Shown piece by piece: positions 15,742 to 27,100 of a DNA stretch of 64,000 bases (position 1 is the stretch's first letter; every line of letters begins with the position of its first letter). The DNA comes from Candidatus Venteria ishoeyi (GTDB taxonomy: Bacteria; Pseudomonadota; Gammaproteobacteria; Beggiatoales; Beggiatoaceae). The DNA lies in contig NZ_JAUCGJ010000014.1 of the NCBI RefSeq assembly GCF_030378065.1, positions 23,708 through 87,707 on the forward strand, in the 5' to 3' direction. The notes under the pieces were generated by a model, which saw nothing but the letters and a program-made list of their open reading frames with translations, did no database searches and had not been told where the DNA came from. The position numbers were made by a program, and so were the translations under genes.

Positions 15742-17352
15742 CTAGCCTACGTGATGTACACGATTATAAACGTTGAATTTACCCGTTGGGGTTTCCAAGT
15801 TTTTAATCCGTGCTTTTTCTTTCAGAGTTTTCGCATCATAGACAACAATTTCGCCTTTGGCGCGATCACCTTTACCGCGTGCCCAGACAGAAACCCAGAC
15901 TTCATCACCATCTTTGTTGAATTCCATGTGTACCGCGGCAGCTTTAGGATGCTCGGTGACACGAATGGTTTTGATGATTTCGCGGGTTTTCTTATCCATT
16001 ACCTGAACGCTCTGCTGAACTTCTGGCTCTGGGTGTTTGGTCTGATCCATCCATACATTATCAGATTTTGGATGGGTACGCAGGAATACGCCAGGACCGT
16101 CAGTTTCAACGGAATAGCAGACTTTCCATGCATGATCAGGATGACCTTTAGGATCATTACCCCAAGCAGTCATACGACCTTCACCTAAGTGAACCGTACC
16201 ACCGACTGGACCACATTTAGGGTCAATCCAGTTAGCACCTGGACCAGGATGTGGTTTTTTACCGGTTTCAATGGAAGCTACAAACTTACGATTGGTCGCG
16301 TCCATGATTTCCATACGGTTGGAAGCATTTGCGGCAATCTGGAAATACTGCTGAGTTGGATCAAAGAAGCCATCATGCAGGAACTTATGACTGTTGATCA
16401 TTTCAATACGCAGATTATCTAAATCGCTGTAATCAACCTGCCATAACTGACCTAACTCCTTGACTGCAACAATCCAGGTAGGTGCAGTTGGGGTGTTATA
16501 AATCGCTGCAACACGGGCTTCGTTAACATACTCACCATCAACATTCACGCCACGAGTAGAAACCACTTTCAATGGCTCCATGGTTTTAGCGTCAAGAATT
16601 GCAAAGTGAGGAGGCCAGTAAGCACCACCAATTACGTATTTATCTTTCCACTCACCATAATGGGAAACAGCAACGTCACGCGCATCATAAGCGATCTGAG
16701 TTTCTGCAACCACTTGTGGTGGGTTCATCCACAGATCGATCTTGGTCATTTTGCCGTCACGACCCTGGGTGTACCAGAAGCGACCATCAGAAGATTCTTT
16801 GGCAACATGCACGGCATAACCGGTATCAATCTTAGCAATCACTTTTTTGGTGTCGCCATCGATAATACCCATTTTACCTTCATCACGCAGGATGACGACA
16901 AAGAAGTTTTCCCAGTTCAAACCATGCATCGGTTTGGTTGGGTAATCTTCAGGCTTAACCATGGTTTTCCAGCGCTCTTTCATTAACGCCAGATTCATTT
17001 CAGGTGGAATAGGTGGTTCCATCTGGATATAAGTAGCCAACATGTTGATTTCTTTTTTACTAAAGATATCATCAAAGTTGTTCATACCGCCTTCGGTACC
17101 CAGCGCAATAATGCGCTCTAAGCGTTTTTGCCCCAATTTTTTGGTATTTTTAGGTTCCAGACTTTTACCGGTTGCGCCTTTACGTAACACGCCATGACAA
17201 CCTGCGCAACGCTGAAAATAAAGCGCTTTGGTTGTTTCAAAATCTGCCTCTGACATGGTTGGCTCACCGGCATGGGTATTGAGTGCCAAACCACTCATAG
17301 AGACACCAATAGCCAACGTCAAAGCAGACATACTGAATACTGATTTTTTCAT
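15742..17352 (-). CDS. nirS: Cytochrome cd1 nitrite reductase NirS
   Basis: The protein has 536 residues from the ATG at 17352, chosen over a GTG two codons earlier because GAGG lies five bases before it. The signal peptide ends near THA-GE (residue 28). The cytochrome c domain has Cys49-Ala-Gly-Cys52-His53. The eight-bladed d1 propeller follows from about residue 135 (VVILRDEGKMGIIDGDTKK, YTQGRDGKMTKIDLW, YDARDVAVSHYGEWKDKYV, VHMEFNKDGDEVWVSVW). It reduces nitrite to NO in the periplasm as a homodimer. It leads the nir operon; a leader hairpin lies at 17423-17462 and a likely FNR/DNR site at 17756. Confidence 0.97.
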   Translation of the reverse strand: MKKSVFSMSALTLAIGVSMSGLALNTHAGEPTMSEADFETTKALYFQRCAGCHGVLRKGATGKSLEPKNTKKLGQKRLERIIALGTEGGMNNFDDIFSKKEINMLATYIQMEPPIPPEMNLALMKERWKTMVKPEDYPTKPMHGLNWENFFVVILRDEGKMGIIDGDTKKVIAKIDTGYAVHVAKESSDGRFWYTQGRDGKMTKIDLWMNPPQVVAETQIAYDARDVAVSHYGEWKDKYVIGGAYWPPHFAILDAKTMEPLKVVSTRGVNVDGEYVNEARVAAIYNTPTAPTWIVAVKELGQLWQVDYSDLDNLRIEMINSHKFLHDGFFDPTQQYFQIAANASNRMEIMDATNRKFVASIETGKKPHPGPGANWIDPKCGPVGGTVHLGEGRMTAWGNDPKGHPDHAWKVCYSVETDGPGVFLRTHPKSDNVWMDQTKHPEPEVQQSVQVMDKKTREIIKTIRVTEHPKAAAVHMEFNKDGDEVWVSVWARGKGDRAKGEIVVYDAKTLKEKARIKNLETPTGKFNVYNRVHHVG

Positions 17353-17525
17353 ACTCACCTCACAATTTATGGAACAATCTTAAAACCTGATACGGATTTT
17401 TAAACACCACCGATCTCAGAAGGATTAATAAAAAACAGATTTTTTAATTCTGTTTTTTAATCGTGCTTACATGAATAGAATTGAATTATTCATTAAAATT
17501 TATTCCAAATTACTTAGAATAAATA

Positions 17526-17684
17526 AGGAGTGAGAATTTTATAACTTCAGCAACTTGGCTGGTCTTTTCCTCCACTTTCTACGCTGTGAAAACAGTTACA
17601 TAGCTTGCTATGCGCCTGTTTTCACGCCTTGAAAATGAATAAAAATCCTGCGCCCAGTTTCTGCATTTATTTCATGCTCACTCC
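17526..17684 (+). repeat. 158-bp snap-back element, copy 3 (159 bp)
   Basis: The same element with direct flanks TAA on both sides (17523-17525 and 17685-17687). It lies upstream of nirS, between its start codon and the FNR/DNR-type box. Confidence 0.88.
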
Positions 17685-17755
17685 TAAGCAAGATTAGTTT
17701 GACTCTCTTATTAGTTATTAGGATGAAGTATGAATGAATTAACAATAAACCATCC

Positions 17756-17769
17756 TTGATTTCAGTCAA
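17756..17769. promoter_or_regulatory. FNR/DNR-type box between nirS and the dihaem cytochrome gene
   Basis: TTGATTTCAGTCAA matches the TTGAT-N4-(A/G)TCAA consensus of the FNR/DNR/NnrR family. Rightwards, CATATT at 17792-17797 would put the start site near 17804, with the box centred at -41.5. Leftwards, CATACT at 17732-17727 gives nearly the same spacing. It could drive both divergent units under low oxygen or NO. Confidence 0.6.
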
Positions 17770-17982
17770 TTTTATAATTTTTAAAGCTCAGCATATTGAG
17801 ACATAAAATAAATTTATTACCTATAAATAATAATTTGAAGTTATTTATTATTTTATAATATAAGTTATATTGTGCGTATCTTTTGATTTATTTGTATGGA
17901 ATAATATATGAAATAACCCTGCATTGTCACCTATCTTTAGGTAACTAATCACCCAATTTTAATTTTTTACATAGGTATACCT

Positions 17983-18885
17983 ATGATTTCTTTAAAAAGA
18001 CTCATATTTATCATTTTTTTGCTAATAACATCTCCACTTTTGAGCATGCCAGCCTTTTCGGCAGAAGCACAACCCGTTGAGCAACAAGCAGCTGTAAGCG
18101 CTGCTGAAAGTGGTAGCCTGACCCATCAGATGTGGCGCAATATTATGCTGGGTAATCTGAAAATTGAGGCCGATCATACCGCAGTTGACGCCTTGATTTT
18201 GCAGGGTAATATTCCGGTTACTTACGAATATGTTGCAACCTTGATGCGCACCCCTAATGCCTTTGGTGAAGGCCCTGCCTGCATTGTTTGCCATAGCTCC
18301 AATGATCCTAAACGCAGTTACCGTGGCCTGGACTTATCGACTTGCGAAGGTATTTTGCGCGGTGCGACAGAAGCCCCGGTAAAACCTGCAATCGTACCTG
18401 GGGAACCTATGAAAAGCCGGGTTGTGCAAAAACTGCGCAACAACCGGATGCCGTTGGGCGTATCCTTTTTAGCGCCAATTGACACGGATACTATTAATGG
18501 TATTAAAAACTGGATCGATGCTGGTGCTAAAGAGGATGATAATTTCAAAAATACAATTTTGCCACTATTTTCCACGCCAAAAGCGTTTGGATCGGATGTC
18601 GCCTGTATTTCCTGTCACAGTTCATTTCGGGACCCCCCTTCATTTCATGGTGTTAATCTGACCAGTTACAAAGGTATCATGAAAGGTGCATTTTCAAAAT
18701 CTAATGCTAAACTTGGCAAACCACCCGTGCCGATTGTGATTCCTCATGACGCTGCAAACAGTCCCTTATATCAGCGTTTGATTGAAAATCGTATGCCACC
18801 AGGCATCGGTCCTAACGATGAAAGCGATCATCCAAATACCCACTTATTGATGCGCTGGATCGAGCAAGGAGCTTGGTGCAAGTAA
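17983..18885 (+). CDS. Periplasmic dihaem cytochrome c
   Basis: This 300-residue protein has a signal peptide (residues 1-27, ending FSA-EA) and two similar halves. Each half has a haem c site, Cys100-Ile-Val-Cys103-His104 and Cys208-Ile-Ser-Cys211-His212, followed by a region of similar form (SYRGLDLSTCEGILRGA and SFHGVNLTSYKGIMKGA) and a NRMP methionine that could be the sixth ligand. It looks like an internal duplication. It is divergent from nirS and precedes nor, so it is probably an electron carrier for denitrification; the specific family is not recognised. The TAA stop codon is also the 3-bp flank of element copy 4. Confidence 0.8.
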   Translation: MISLKRLIFIIFLLITSPLLSMPAFSAEAQPVEQQAAVSAAESGSLTHQMWRNIMLGNLKIEADHTAVDALILQGNIPVTYEYVATLMRTPNAFGEGPACIVCHSSNDPKRSYRGLDLSTCEGILRGATEAPVKPAIVPGEPMKSRVVQKLRNNRMPLGVSFLAPIDTDTINGIKNWIDAGAKEDDNFKNTILPLFSTPKAFGSDVACISCHSSFRDPPSFHGVNLTSYKGIMKGAFSKSNAKLGKPPVPIVIPHDAANSPLYQRLIENRMPPGIGPNDESDHPNTHLLMRWIEQGAWCK

Positions 18886-19043
18886 GGAGTGAAGATGAAA
18901 TAAATACAGAAACTGGGTGCAGGATTTTTGTTCATTTTCAAGGCGTGAAAACAGGCGCATAGCAAGCTATGTAACGGTTTTCACAACGTAGAAAATGGAG
19001 AAAAAGACCAGCTAAGTTGCTGAAGTTATAAAATTCTCACTCC
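18886..19043 (-). repeat. 158-bp snap-back element, copy 4 (inverted)
   Basis: The element in reverse orientation, flanked by direct TAA repeats (18883-18885 and 19044-19046). The left TAA is the stop codon of the dihaem cytochrome gene, so insertion left the reading frame intact. The rest of the gap up to norC (19047-19249) holds the norC promoter region. Confidence 0.88.
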
Positions 19044-19139
19044 TAAGGATGCAGTTAATCCTGAACTGAGTCTCTATTGACGCTATAGTACTTTTTATTT
19101 TAAATGTGAGCGTATTTAAATACTGAAATTAGCAGAATA

Positions 19140-19181
19140 CTGACATACATCAAATATTTTGTGTTGACTACGCTATACAAT
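19140..19181 (+). promoter_or_regulatory. FNR/DNR-dependent class II promoter of norC
   Basis: CTGACATACATCAA (19140-19153), read on the other strand as TTGAT-GTAT-GTCAG, matches the FNR/DNR consensus at nine of ten positions. A -10 box TACAAT (19176-19181) predicts a start near 19188 and puts the box centre at -41.5, the position used by activators of this family. No -35 box is needed in such promoters. Confidence 0.65.
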
Positions 19182-19249
19182 GCCAGTGACTCATTTAAGA
19201 GAATCTTAACCATTTTTTTTTCATTGTTCAATTAAAAGGAGATATGCAC

Positions 19250-19687
19250 ATGGCTGAGGTATTTACCAAGTCCATGGCGCGGAATATTTATCTGGGGGGA
19301 TCGGTTTTCTTCCTGTTGTTATTCCTCGTCTTAAGCTTTGATACGGTCAGAAATGAAATTCCAAAACGCGATAACCGGGAGAACCTGACTGAACAGGTTG
19401 TTCACGGAAAACTGCTGTGGGAAGAAAATAACTGCATCGGTTGTCATAGCTTGTTAGGTGAAGGTGCTTATTTTGCACCAGAACTGGGTAATGTTTACGT
19501 GCGCTTTGGCAACAGCACGGAAGCCATTAAAGGTTTCATTAAAAGTCGTCCTGCACAGGGCATTCCTGGTCGCCGCAGTATGCCACAGTTTAATTTCTCA
19601 GACGAAGAGTTGGAGTCTATTGCTCAATTTTTGAAATATAGCTCTGAAATTAATACGTCTAATTGGCCGCCAAATATTCAAGGTTAA
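19250..19687 (+). CDS. norC: Nitric oxide reductase cytochrome c subunit NorC
   Basis: The protein has 145 residues from the ATG at 19250, 8 bases after AGGAG; the ATG at 19244 is too close to the ribosome site. Residues 12-30 form a membrane anchor. Cys62-Ile-Gly-Cys65-His66 binds haem c, and a methionine near the end (RRSMPQFNFSDEE) is the likely axial ligand. NorC takes electrons from periplasmic carriers and passes them to NorB, which reduces NO to N2O. norB follows after 12 bases. Confidence 0.95.
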   Translation: MAEVFTKSMARNIYLGGSVFFLLLFLVLSFDTVRNEIPKRDNRENLTEQVVHGKLLWEENNCIGCHSLLGEGAYFAPELGNVYVRFGNSTEAIKGFIKSRPAQGIPGRRSMPQFNFSDEELESIAQFLKYSSEINTSNWPPNIQG

Positions 19688-21082
<1,395 letters not shown>

Positions 21083-21177
21083 GATACTGCTTTGGGAATG
21101 AAGTGTAGTGGATTTCCCAAAACAGAAGAAGCAGGCTAAGATCTGAATTAGTTTTTTAATTATCAGGTCTGTATAAC

Positions 21178-21229
21178 AAGGCTTTGCAAACATTTTGCAT
21201 AAATTTGAAAATGTTTGCAGAGCCTTTTT
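21178..21229 (+). terminator. Terminator after norB
   Basis: AAGGCTTTGCAAACATTTT and a near-perfect complement form a long stem ending in AGCCTTTTT with a T-run. It should limit transcription from norCB into norE, allowing higher levels of the structural subunits. Confidence 0.75.
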
Positions 21230-21267
21230 ATATTCTAAACCTTATAGCATGAGAGGGTTTTCATGGA

Positions 21268-21855
21268 ATGAACAACAGCATGTCAAATCAAGAAAAGCCA
21301 CAAAAAATATTACCTGGCGACTTGGCTATATGGATATTTATTTGTGCTGAATTATTAGTTTTTGGTGTTTTTTTTCTGGCTTATGCCTTTGCCAGAACCG
21401 GGGATATTGCCCTGTTTAATGCCAGCCAATCCACTTTAATTCGTGAACTAGGCGCAATTAATACCTTAGTTTTAATTACCAGCAGCTATTTTGTCGTCAG
21501 AGCCGTTACTGCCATCCGCGAAAATAATTCTAAATCCTGTGCACACTGGCTGATAGCCACGCTGTTGATGGGTGGTACTTTTTTAATTATTAAAATTTAT
21601 GAATTTCATGAAAAATTTTCTCATGGCATTAGTTTAACAACCAATACCTTTTATATGTTTTACCTGTCCATGACTTTTTTTCATTTTATGCATGTCATAC
21701 TTGGCATGGTTATTCTTGCTGCAGTCTTATTAAAAACACGGCGCGGCGGTTATAGCGCACAATCTCATACCGGTGTAGAAACGGGTGCTTCTTACTGGCA
21801 TATGGTGGATCTGGTTTGGATTGTTCTGTTTCCACTGATTTATATCATGCGTTGA
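21268..21855 (+). CDS. norE: NorE, cytochrome c oxidase subunit III-like protein
   Basis: This 195-residue protein has five predicted membrane segments and the subunit III family features (GDLAIWIFICAELLVFGVFF, FYMFYLSMTFFHFMHVILGM, ASYWHMVDLVWIVLFPLIYIM). NorE accompanies NO reductase genes and supports full NOR activity without being catalytic. It follows the norB terminator and lies 6 bases before norF. The first codon is ATG at 21268, with AGAGGG about 10 bases upstream. Confidence 0.88.
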   Translation: MNNSMSNQEKPQKILPGDLAIWIFICAELLVFGVFFLAYAFARTGDIALFNASQSTLIRELGAINTLVLITSSYFVVRAVTAIRENNSKSCAHWLIATLLMGGTFLIIKIYEFHEKFSHGISLTTNTFYMFYLSMTFFHFMHVILGMVILAAVLLKTRRGGYSAQSHTGVETGASYWHMVDLVWIVLFPLIYIMR

Positions 21856-21861
21856 CCCCCT

Positions 21862-22158
21862 ATGAATATGAAAACCGTAGCTCACAAAACAAGTTGGATA
21901 CGCCCCTGTACCCGAGTATGGCTGCTATTAATGAGCCTTACTCTATTGGCTCTGATTATTGGTAAATTAGAATTAAGCGGCACGGTCATTATTTCTGTGC
22001 TACTGTTTTCTACTTTACTTAAAGGGCAAATGGTGATTGATTATTTTATGGGCTTGAAATATGCCCCACGCTTATGGCGTTTAATGGTTTCCATTTGGTT
22101 ATTTTTAGTACTCGGCGGCATTGCACTGGCTTATTGGCTGGGACTTCAAGGAAACTAA
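21862..22158 (+). CDS. norF: NorF-like small membrane protein (subunit IV-like)
   Basis: This 98-residue protein has three hydrophobic segments (about residues 17-34, 38-58 and 72-95) and the motif KGQMVIDYFMGLKYAPRLWR, typical of the small subunit IV-like proteins next to norE. NorF is thought to help assemble or stabilise NO reductase. It ends 4 bases before the norQ start codon. The symbol is given by context and pattern. Confidence 0.75.
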   Translation: MNMKTVAHKTSWIRPCTRVWLLLMSLTLLALIIGKLELSGTVIISVLLFSTLLKGQMVIDYFMGLKYAPRLWRLMVSIWLFLVLGGIALAYWLGLQGN

Positions 22159-22162
22159 AACC

Positions 22163-22960
22163 ATGTCTTCATCTACAGATACAGAATTACCTTTTTATAA
22201 ACCCTTCGGCAACGAAATGACGTTGTTTGAACAGGCTTACCAAAATCAGTTGCCGGTATTAATCAAAGGTCCCACAGGTTGTGGCAAAACCCGTTTTGTC
22301 GCACATATGGCAGCACGCCTGGGCAGACCACTGTATACCGTCGCTTGTCATGATGATTTAACTGCAACCGATCTGGTTGGGCGGCATCTGATCGGTGATG
22401 GCGCAACCTACTGGAATGATGGGCCATTAACCCAGGCAGTACGGGAAGGTGCTATTTGTTATCTGGATGAAATTGTTGAGGCTCGCAAAGACACCACTGT
22501 TATTTTGCATCCACTCACCGATGATCGCCGTATTCTGCCGATAGAGCGTACCAATGAACAGCTTGTTGCACCACCGGAATTTATGCTGGTGGTATCTTAC
22601 AACCCCGGTTATCAGAACCTGCTGAAAAGCATGAAACCCAGTACCCGCCAGCGTTTTGTTGCCTTGCGTTTTGGTTACCCCAAAAGCAAACTGGAACAAG
22701 AAGTGGTGATTGGTGAAACCGGTATTGATGAGAATATGGCCAAGCGTTTGGTTAATCTGGTTAATGCCCTGCGCCGTTTGAAAGATCACGATATTGAAGA
22801 AGGTGCATCCACCCGCCTGCTGGTCTACGCTGCCAGCTTAATTCAAACCGGTTTTGCGCCGGTTGACGCCTGTCGGGCTGCGCTGGTTGAGCCGCTCACC
22901 GATGATAAAGAAACCGTTGATTCGTTAATGGAAGTGGTACTGGCAACTTTTGGTCAATGA
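22163..22960 (+). CDS. norQ: NorQ, MoxR-family AAA+ ATPase
   Basis: The protein has 265 residues from the ATG at 22163, behind AAGGAAAC; an earlier start would lie inside norF. Walker A is GPTGCGKT at residues 36-43, Walker B lies in AICYLDEIVEA, and sensor and lid regions follow (LVVSYNPGYQNLLKSMKPSTRQRF). NorQ works with NorD to insert the FeB iron into NorB in the cytoplasm. No norD follows, although norQ and norD are usually adjacent; it must be elsewhere, or the system differs. Confidence 0.93.
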   Translation: MSSSTDTELPFYKPFGNEMTLFEQAYQNQLPVLIKGPTGCGKTRFVAHMAARLGRPLYTVACHDDLTATDLVGRHLIGDGATYWNDGPLTQAVREGAICYLDEIVEARKDTTVILHPLTDDRRILPIERTNEQLVAPPEFMLVVSYNPGYQNLLKSMKPSTRQRFVALRFGYPKSKLEQEVVIGETGIDENMAKRLVNLVNALRRLKDHDIEEGASTRLLVYAASLIQTGFAPVDACRAALVEPLTDDKETVDSLMEVVLATFGQ

Positions 22961-23148
22961 TGCGCTAACGCACGCACCTTGTTTAACAGGGCCGGAGCAT
23001 CCCATTCCCGGCCACCGAAGCTAACACTAAAACCCAAGTTGCTCTCATTGTTTAGTTTCCACTGAATTTAGGCAAATGGTGGGCAAAATACCGTTCAACA
23101 TTGTGCCAATATTAAAAATCTCATCGGTATTTCGCCCATCCTTCTCAA

Positions 23149-24048
23149 CTACTTGCTAACCGCAGCACTCAAAGCCTCTTCAATTGCATCCGGTGCACCG
23201 GAGATTTCCATAAAACTACCCATGCCTAAATCCGGGAAGCTTTGTGCAATGCGAAACTTGCCATGCAACATATACACCTTGCCATCTGCGGTGACCAGCA
23301 CGTCATAAGGCAGATGCGCGGCGTGCTTCAGTTTACCGGTATCAATGATTTTCATGATGCCTGCATCTGCGCCTTCGCCTTTGCTGATTGCTGCACCAAA
23401 TAAAGTTTCTTTTTTACCTGGAATATCAATCCGAAACACTTTTTTAGTGCCACCTTTACCCGCAGACAAACCGGCATCTACTGCTTTCACTGCTGCTTCA
23501 TAACTGCCATAAGCTGCCAGTTCCACCTGATCATCAAAATACGGCATCATCATCATATAATGATATTCCCGTAAGTCATCAGCATTTTTGCCATCCTCTG
23601 AACCAAATGCCTGACTTGCCCCCAGAGCCGCTTTTAATTTTCCCGCAACATCCTGCATGTCACCTTGCATGCGATAAGCATTTGCCATCCATACTGGATT
23701 GGTGTAACTCACCTGCACCTGAGCGTCTGCTTTGCTTACGGCAACGCGCTGCGCTACGCCATAACCGCCAAAGTCGGACAAGGCCGCATTTTTCTTGGTC
23801 GCATCATTGCTGACAACCAGAATTTCCGTACCCGCATAAGGACTGTATTGAGCTGCAATTTCAAAGCCTTGGTCGGTTAATGCCGTTTTGACTTCGGCGG
23901 CTTTTGCCGCTACTTCGCCAGCCCCCTGACTGCCAAGCACATAAGGTTTTAATTTTTCTCCAGCTTGTGCAACTGCCGCAGCGCTTAGTAATAAAGCAAA
24001 ACTCAGAGAACGTGCCAGCACAGAAACAGGCTTCGCAGAATAGAACAT
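23149..24048 (-). CDS. Hypothetical periplasmic protein with repeated domain
   Basis: The protein has 299 residues from the ATG at 24048, 8 bases after AAGGGAG; the ATG six bases earlier abuts that site. A signal peptide ends near AQA-GE. The rest is alanine-rich and low in cysteine. It appears to hold two related alpha/beta units: KTALTDQGFEIAAQYSPYAGTEILVVSND in the first half, and GIMKIIDTGKLKHAAHLPYDVLVT with a late VYMLHGKFRIAQSFPDLG in the second. The first resembles the start of DUF302-type domains, but I do not firmly recognise the family. It converges with norQ. Confidence 0.6.
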   Translation of the reverse strand: MFYSAKPVSVLARSLSFALLLSAAAVAQAGEKLKPYVLGSQGAGEVAAKAAEVKTALTDQGFEIAAQYSPYAGTEILVVSNDATKKNAALSDFGGYGVAQRVAVSKADAQVQVSYTNPVWMANAYRMQGDMQDVAGKLKAALGASQAFGSEDGKNADDLREYHYMMMMPYFDDQVELAAYGSYEAAVKAVDAGLSAGKGGTKKVFRIDIPGKKETLFGAAISKGEGADAGIMKIIDTGKLKHAAHLPYDVLVTADGKVYMLHGKFRIAQSFPDLGMGSFMEISGAPDAIEEALSAAVSK

Positions 24049-24155
24049 AAACATCTCCCTTCCTTTAGTCGTGTTATTTTTAATGATTATATTTCAGCAA
24101 ATATTACCGAATAGTTTTTTTACCACAGGGGTAAGGCTTTTGCCAAGTGATATGA

Positions 24156-27100
24156 TCAAGTTAATAGAATAATGCAGCTTTCCTGTATGATTTGCGCATT
24201 ATGTGAGGATGCTTCATTGCTTTGCTGGTAAGCGGAAAGCCAGGCATGTACTAAAATATATTGCTCTGCAAGGCGTTGGTTTAAAGCGTGCAGCGTGCTG
24301 TCAAATTGATTCAATAAAGCGTGTTCTTGCAAGTAATGTGAAAAAGCTTCCACCTGCTGCATGGCTGCCGCTGTAGCGGTAAAGTGTTGTCCACCCACCT
24401 GTAATTCAGCTAATAAATAATGCGCTTCCTGTATATAATGACTTGCCTGAGCCTGTGGAAACATCGCTTGCAGTTGATGGGTTTTTACAAAATCGGCGAT
24501 GGCTTGTGCAAAAGTCTGAGATAATCGCGTTGCATAGCTTTCTCCCGCATGATTAAAAGTCTTTTGCAAGGTATTTAAGGTTTGCGCGGCTGTTTGCCAT
24601 TGCTGACATTGTTCTCGATCCGTGTGTTCTGCCCAGAACCATTGCGCCAGTGCACGACAAGCTGGTGCGTAAGCCAGTAAGCCCGCGCTATGGTTTAACT
24701 GTAGCAAGGTGCGCAAAATTTGTGCGGCATCCACGTCATGCACACCGCGTTCATAGCCTTCTTCGTAACGCTCTGCGGCAATTTTGCGCACCAGGGTCAG
24801 CATTTCTTCTTCCACCAACAAGGCTTGTTGCAGTGCTTCGGCTAATTCCGGTTGTTGCTGCGCTGTAAAAAAAATACTGGCGGCAAGATATTCTGCGCGA
24901 TAAATCTGCTCATTTTCAGAGATCAGGCTTTGTTGCCAATAATCGCGCAGGGCATCTAAATCCGGGTTTTCCAGCTTGTCAAAATAATCTGTACCACTCA
25001 AGTGCATGACCAGTTGCAGGCCGTTTTCAGTATTTTTAGGCAATAAGGTCAGATCCAGTTCCTGGGTATTGACGCTGAACTGGTGTTGACCCAGTTGAAT
25101 CAGCTTGCCACCTTCAGAAAAAATATCCTGACTGTCGCGTAAAGCACGGCCTGCCTGATCCCGGGTGGTTTTGAGTTTACCGCTGAGATCCTCGGCCCGG
25201 ACGCTGTCACCCAAGGCATCCAGTTCCTGAACCATATCCCGAACTTTCATTACCATGGCATCAGAGGCAAACCAGGCATTTTGCTCATCCAGGCTGTCAA
25301 AACTCGCCAGTCGCCGCGTTACCCCCTGCAAGATACGATTAGCCGCAGTTTCCAGGTGCAGCGCACGGCGCTGACGGGCTTCCAGTAGTTGTTGTTTGCG
25401 GCTTTCAAAACTGCTGTAAACCGTTTCACGCTGTTCGCTAATCTGCTCTAAAAATTCGTCAAACTCTCCAAAACGTCCTTCCAATTCTTCCAGTTGCACC
25501 AGCAAGCGCGATAACTGCTCATCGGCTTTGTCCGGTGTGTCGGCAAGACTTAACGCACCACTGACACTTTGCGAAAACAAGCGAAACTGCGCGGCAAACT
25601 CAGCGCTGGCCTCGCGGGAACTGAGTTCCTTGCGTTTAAGTTCCAGTTCAGCGCGGGCACGATTGAGTTTGGCGTAAACTTCAGCAATATCTTCCAGAAT
25701 CCGGGTGCGGGCATCGCTGTCGTCAATTTTCAGGGTATTAAGCACTTCAGTCAGCAGTTCCAGACCATTGGCTGTGGTTTCCAGTTGTTCTGCCAGTGCC
25801 GTAATTTCCTGGGTTTTCTTAACTGCACCAATGTCCTGAATTTGTTGTTCCAGCGCCTGGTGGTAAGGGGCAAAGGCATTTTCTGCAAGGATAAACTTGA
25901 CTGTGATCTGACTGAGCGTATCAAAGGCTTCGGTGGCTGCTGTGCTGAGTTGATCCAATGCGCTGAGGTCGATATAACGCAATTCCCGCAAGCTGATAAG
26001 CTCACCGCGCAGGGCGCGCAGTTGTCCAAGATTAGCTACAAACTCACTGACTTCATGCCAGTTGGCATAACGTTCTGCTTCAAACAGCAGGCTTTTATGT
26101 TTGGCCTGAATTTCACTCAGCGCATGAGCAGCCTGTTTGCGCAGTGCCTGCACCTTTTCAAATTCATCAATAATCTGTTCCGCATTTTCCAATACCTGAT
26201 GGAAAATGTCTGACAAGTTGCCAACTTCTTCATGATCCAGCCAATGATAGCCGTCCATTACCCGCCGCGTGGTGGCGATCAAATGCTCATACATCAAGCG
26301 CGTGGGGCTTTGCTCGTCAATCAGATGTTTGATGCCGTAAGCATCGGATAAGCCGCGCACCAGTTCTGCATTGCCGATACGCGCCAGAAAGGAATCCGCT
26401 GGCGCAGACTGTGCGGCGTGTTCCGCGCTCATATACGGGGTTTGCCATATTTGCATGGGATGTACGCGGGTTGGCGTATCATCATCGGCGCGAAACACCA
26501 CCATGCGCCCATCAGCAAAAATTGAATAACCATGACAAATAATCGGATTATCCACAGTTTTGCGAATCAGGTTATAAGAGAATAAAACCAGCTTGCCCAG
26601 TTCCTGCTGGTCAAATACATACAACACATCCTCGCCATTTGGTGCACGGATGCGGCGTTTAAAGATCATTTCCGCCAGATGCTCTTCCGGGAAAATCTTA
26701 AACTCGCCGTTACTCAGATAATAGCCGCCGGGGAAAATAATGCCGTGATCTTCGGGCAGGGCAATACAGGCCGTACCGATGGCATCAATTCTTTGCACTT
26801 TTTCCAGCAAAGGATTAAATACCAGATAACGCCACAGGGTTTCTTTATAAGGGCGGATTTTTAATAAAATCAACGCACCGACCTTGGCATATTGAATCTG
26901 GGCATCTGCCAGTGATTGATGCAGGTCTTCAACGGGTTCGCGGTAAATCCCCAGGCCATCTTCAGTATTATTTTCAATTTTAACCGTCAGATCGCCGCCG
27001 ACGGCTTCAACAAATACTTCATTAAGAATAGAAACATGGGGGTGAGTGCCGGTAACATGGTTTTCGCGAGTGGTGGTTTGCCACTCAAAATCGTGGGAAT

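Larger units (their letters stand above)
17359..17982. other. Divergent nirS / cytochrome c intergenic region
   Basis: These 624 bases hold, from left to right, an AT-rich leader hairpin (AAAAAACAGA with TCTGTTTTTT inside 17423-17462), copy 3 of the 158-bp element (17526-17684), an FNR/DNR-type box (17756-17769) and a very AT-rich stretch up to the dihaem cytochrome gene. No gene was seen. Confidence 0.6.
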
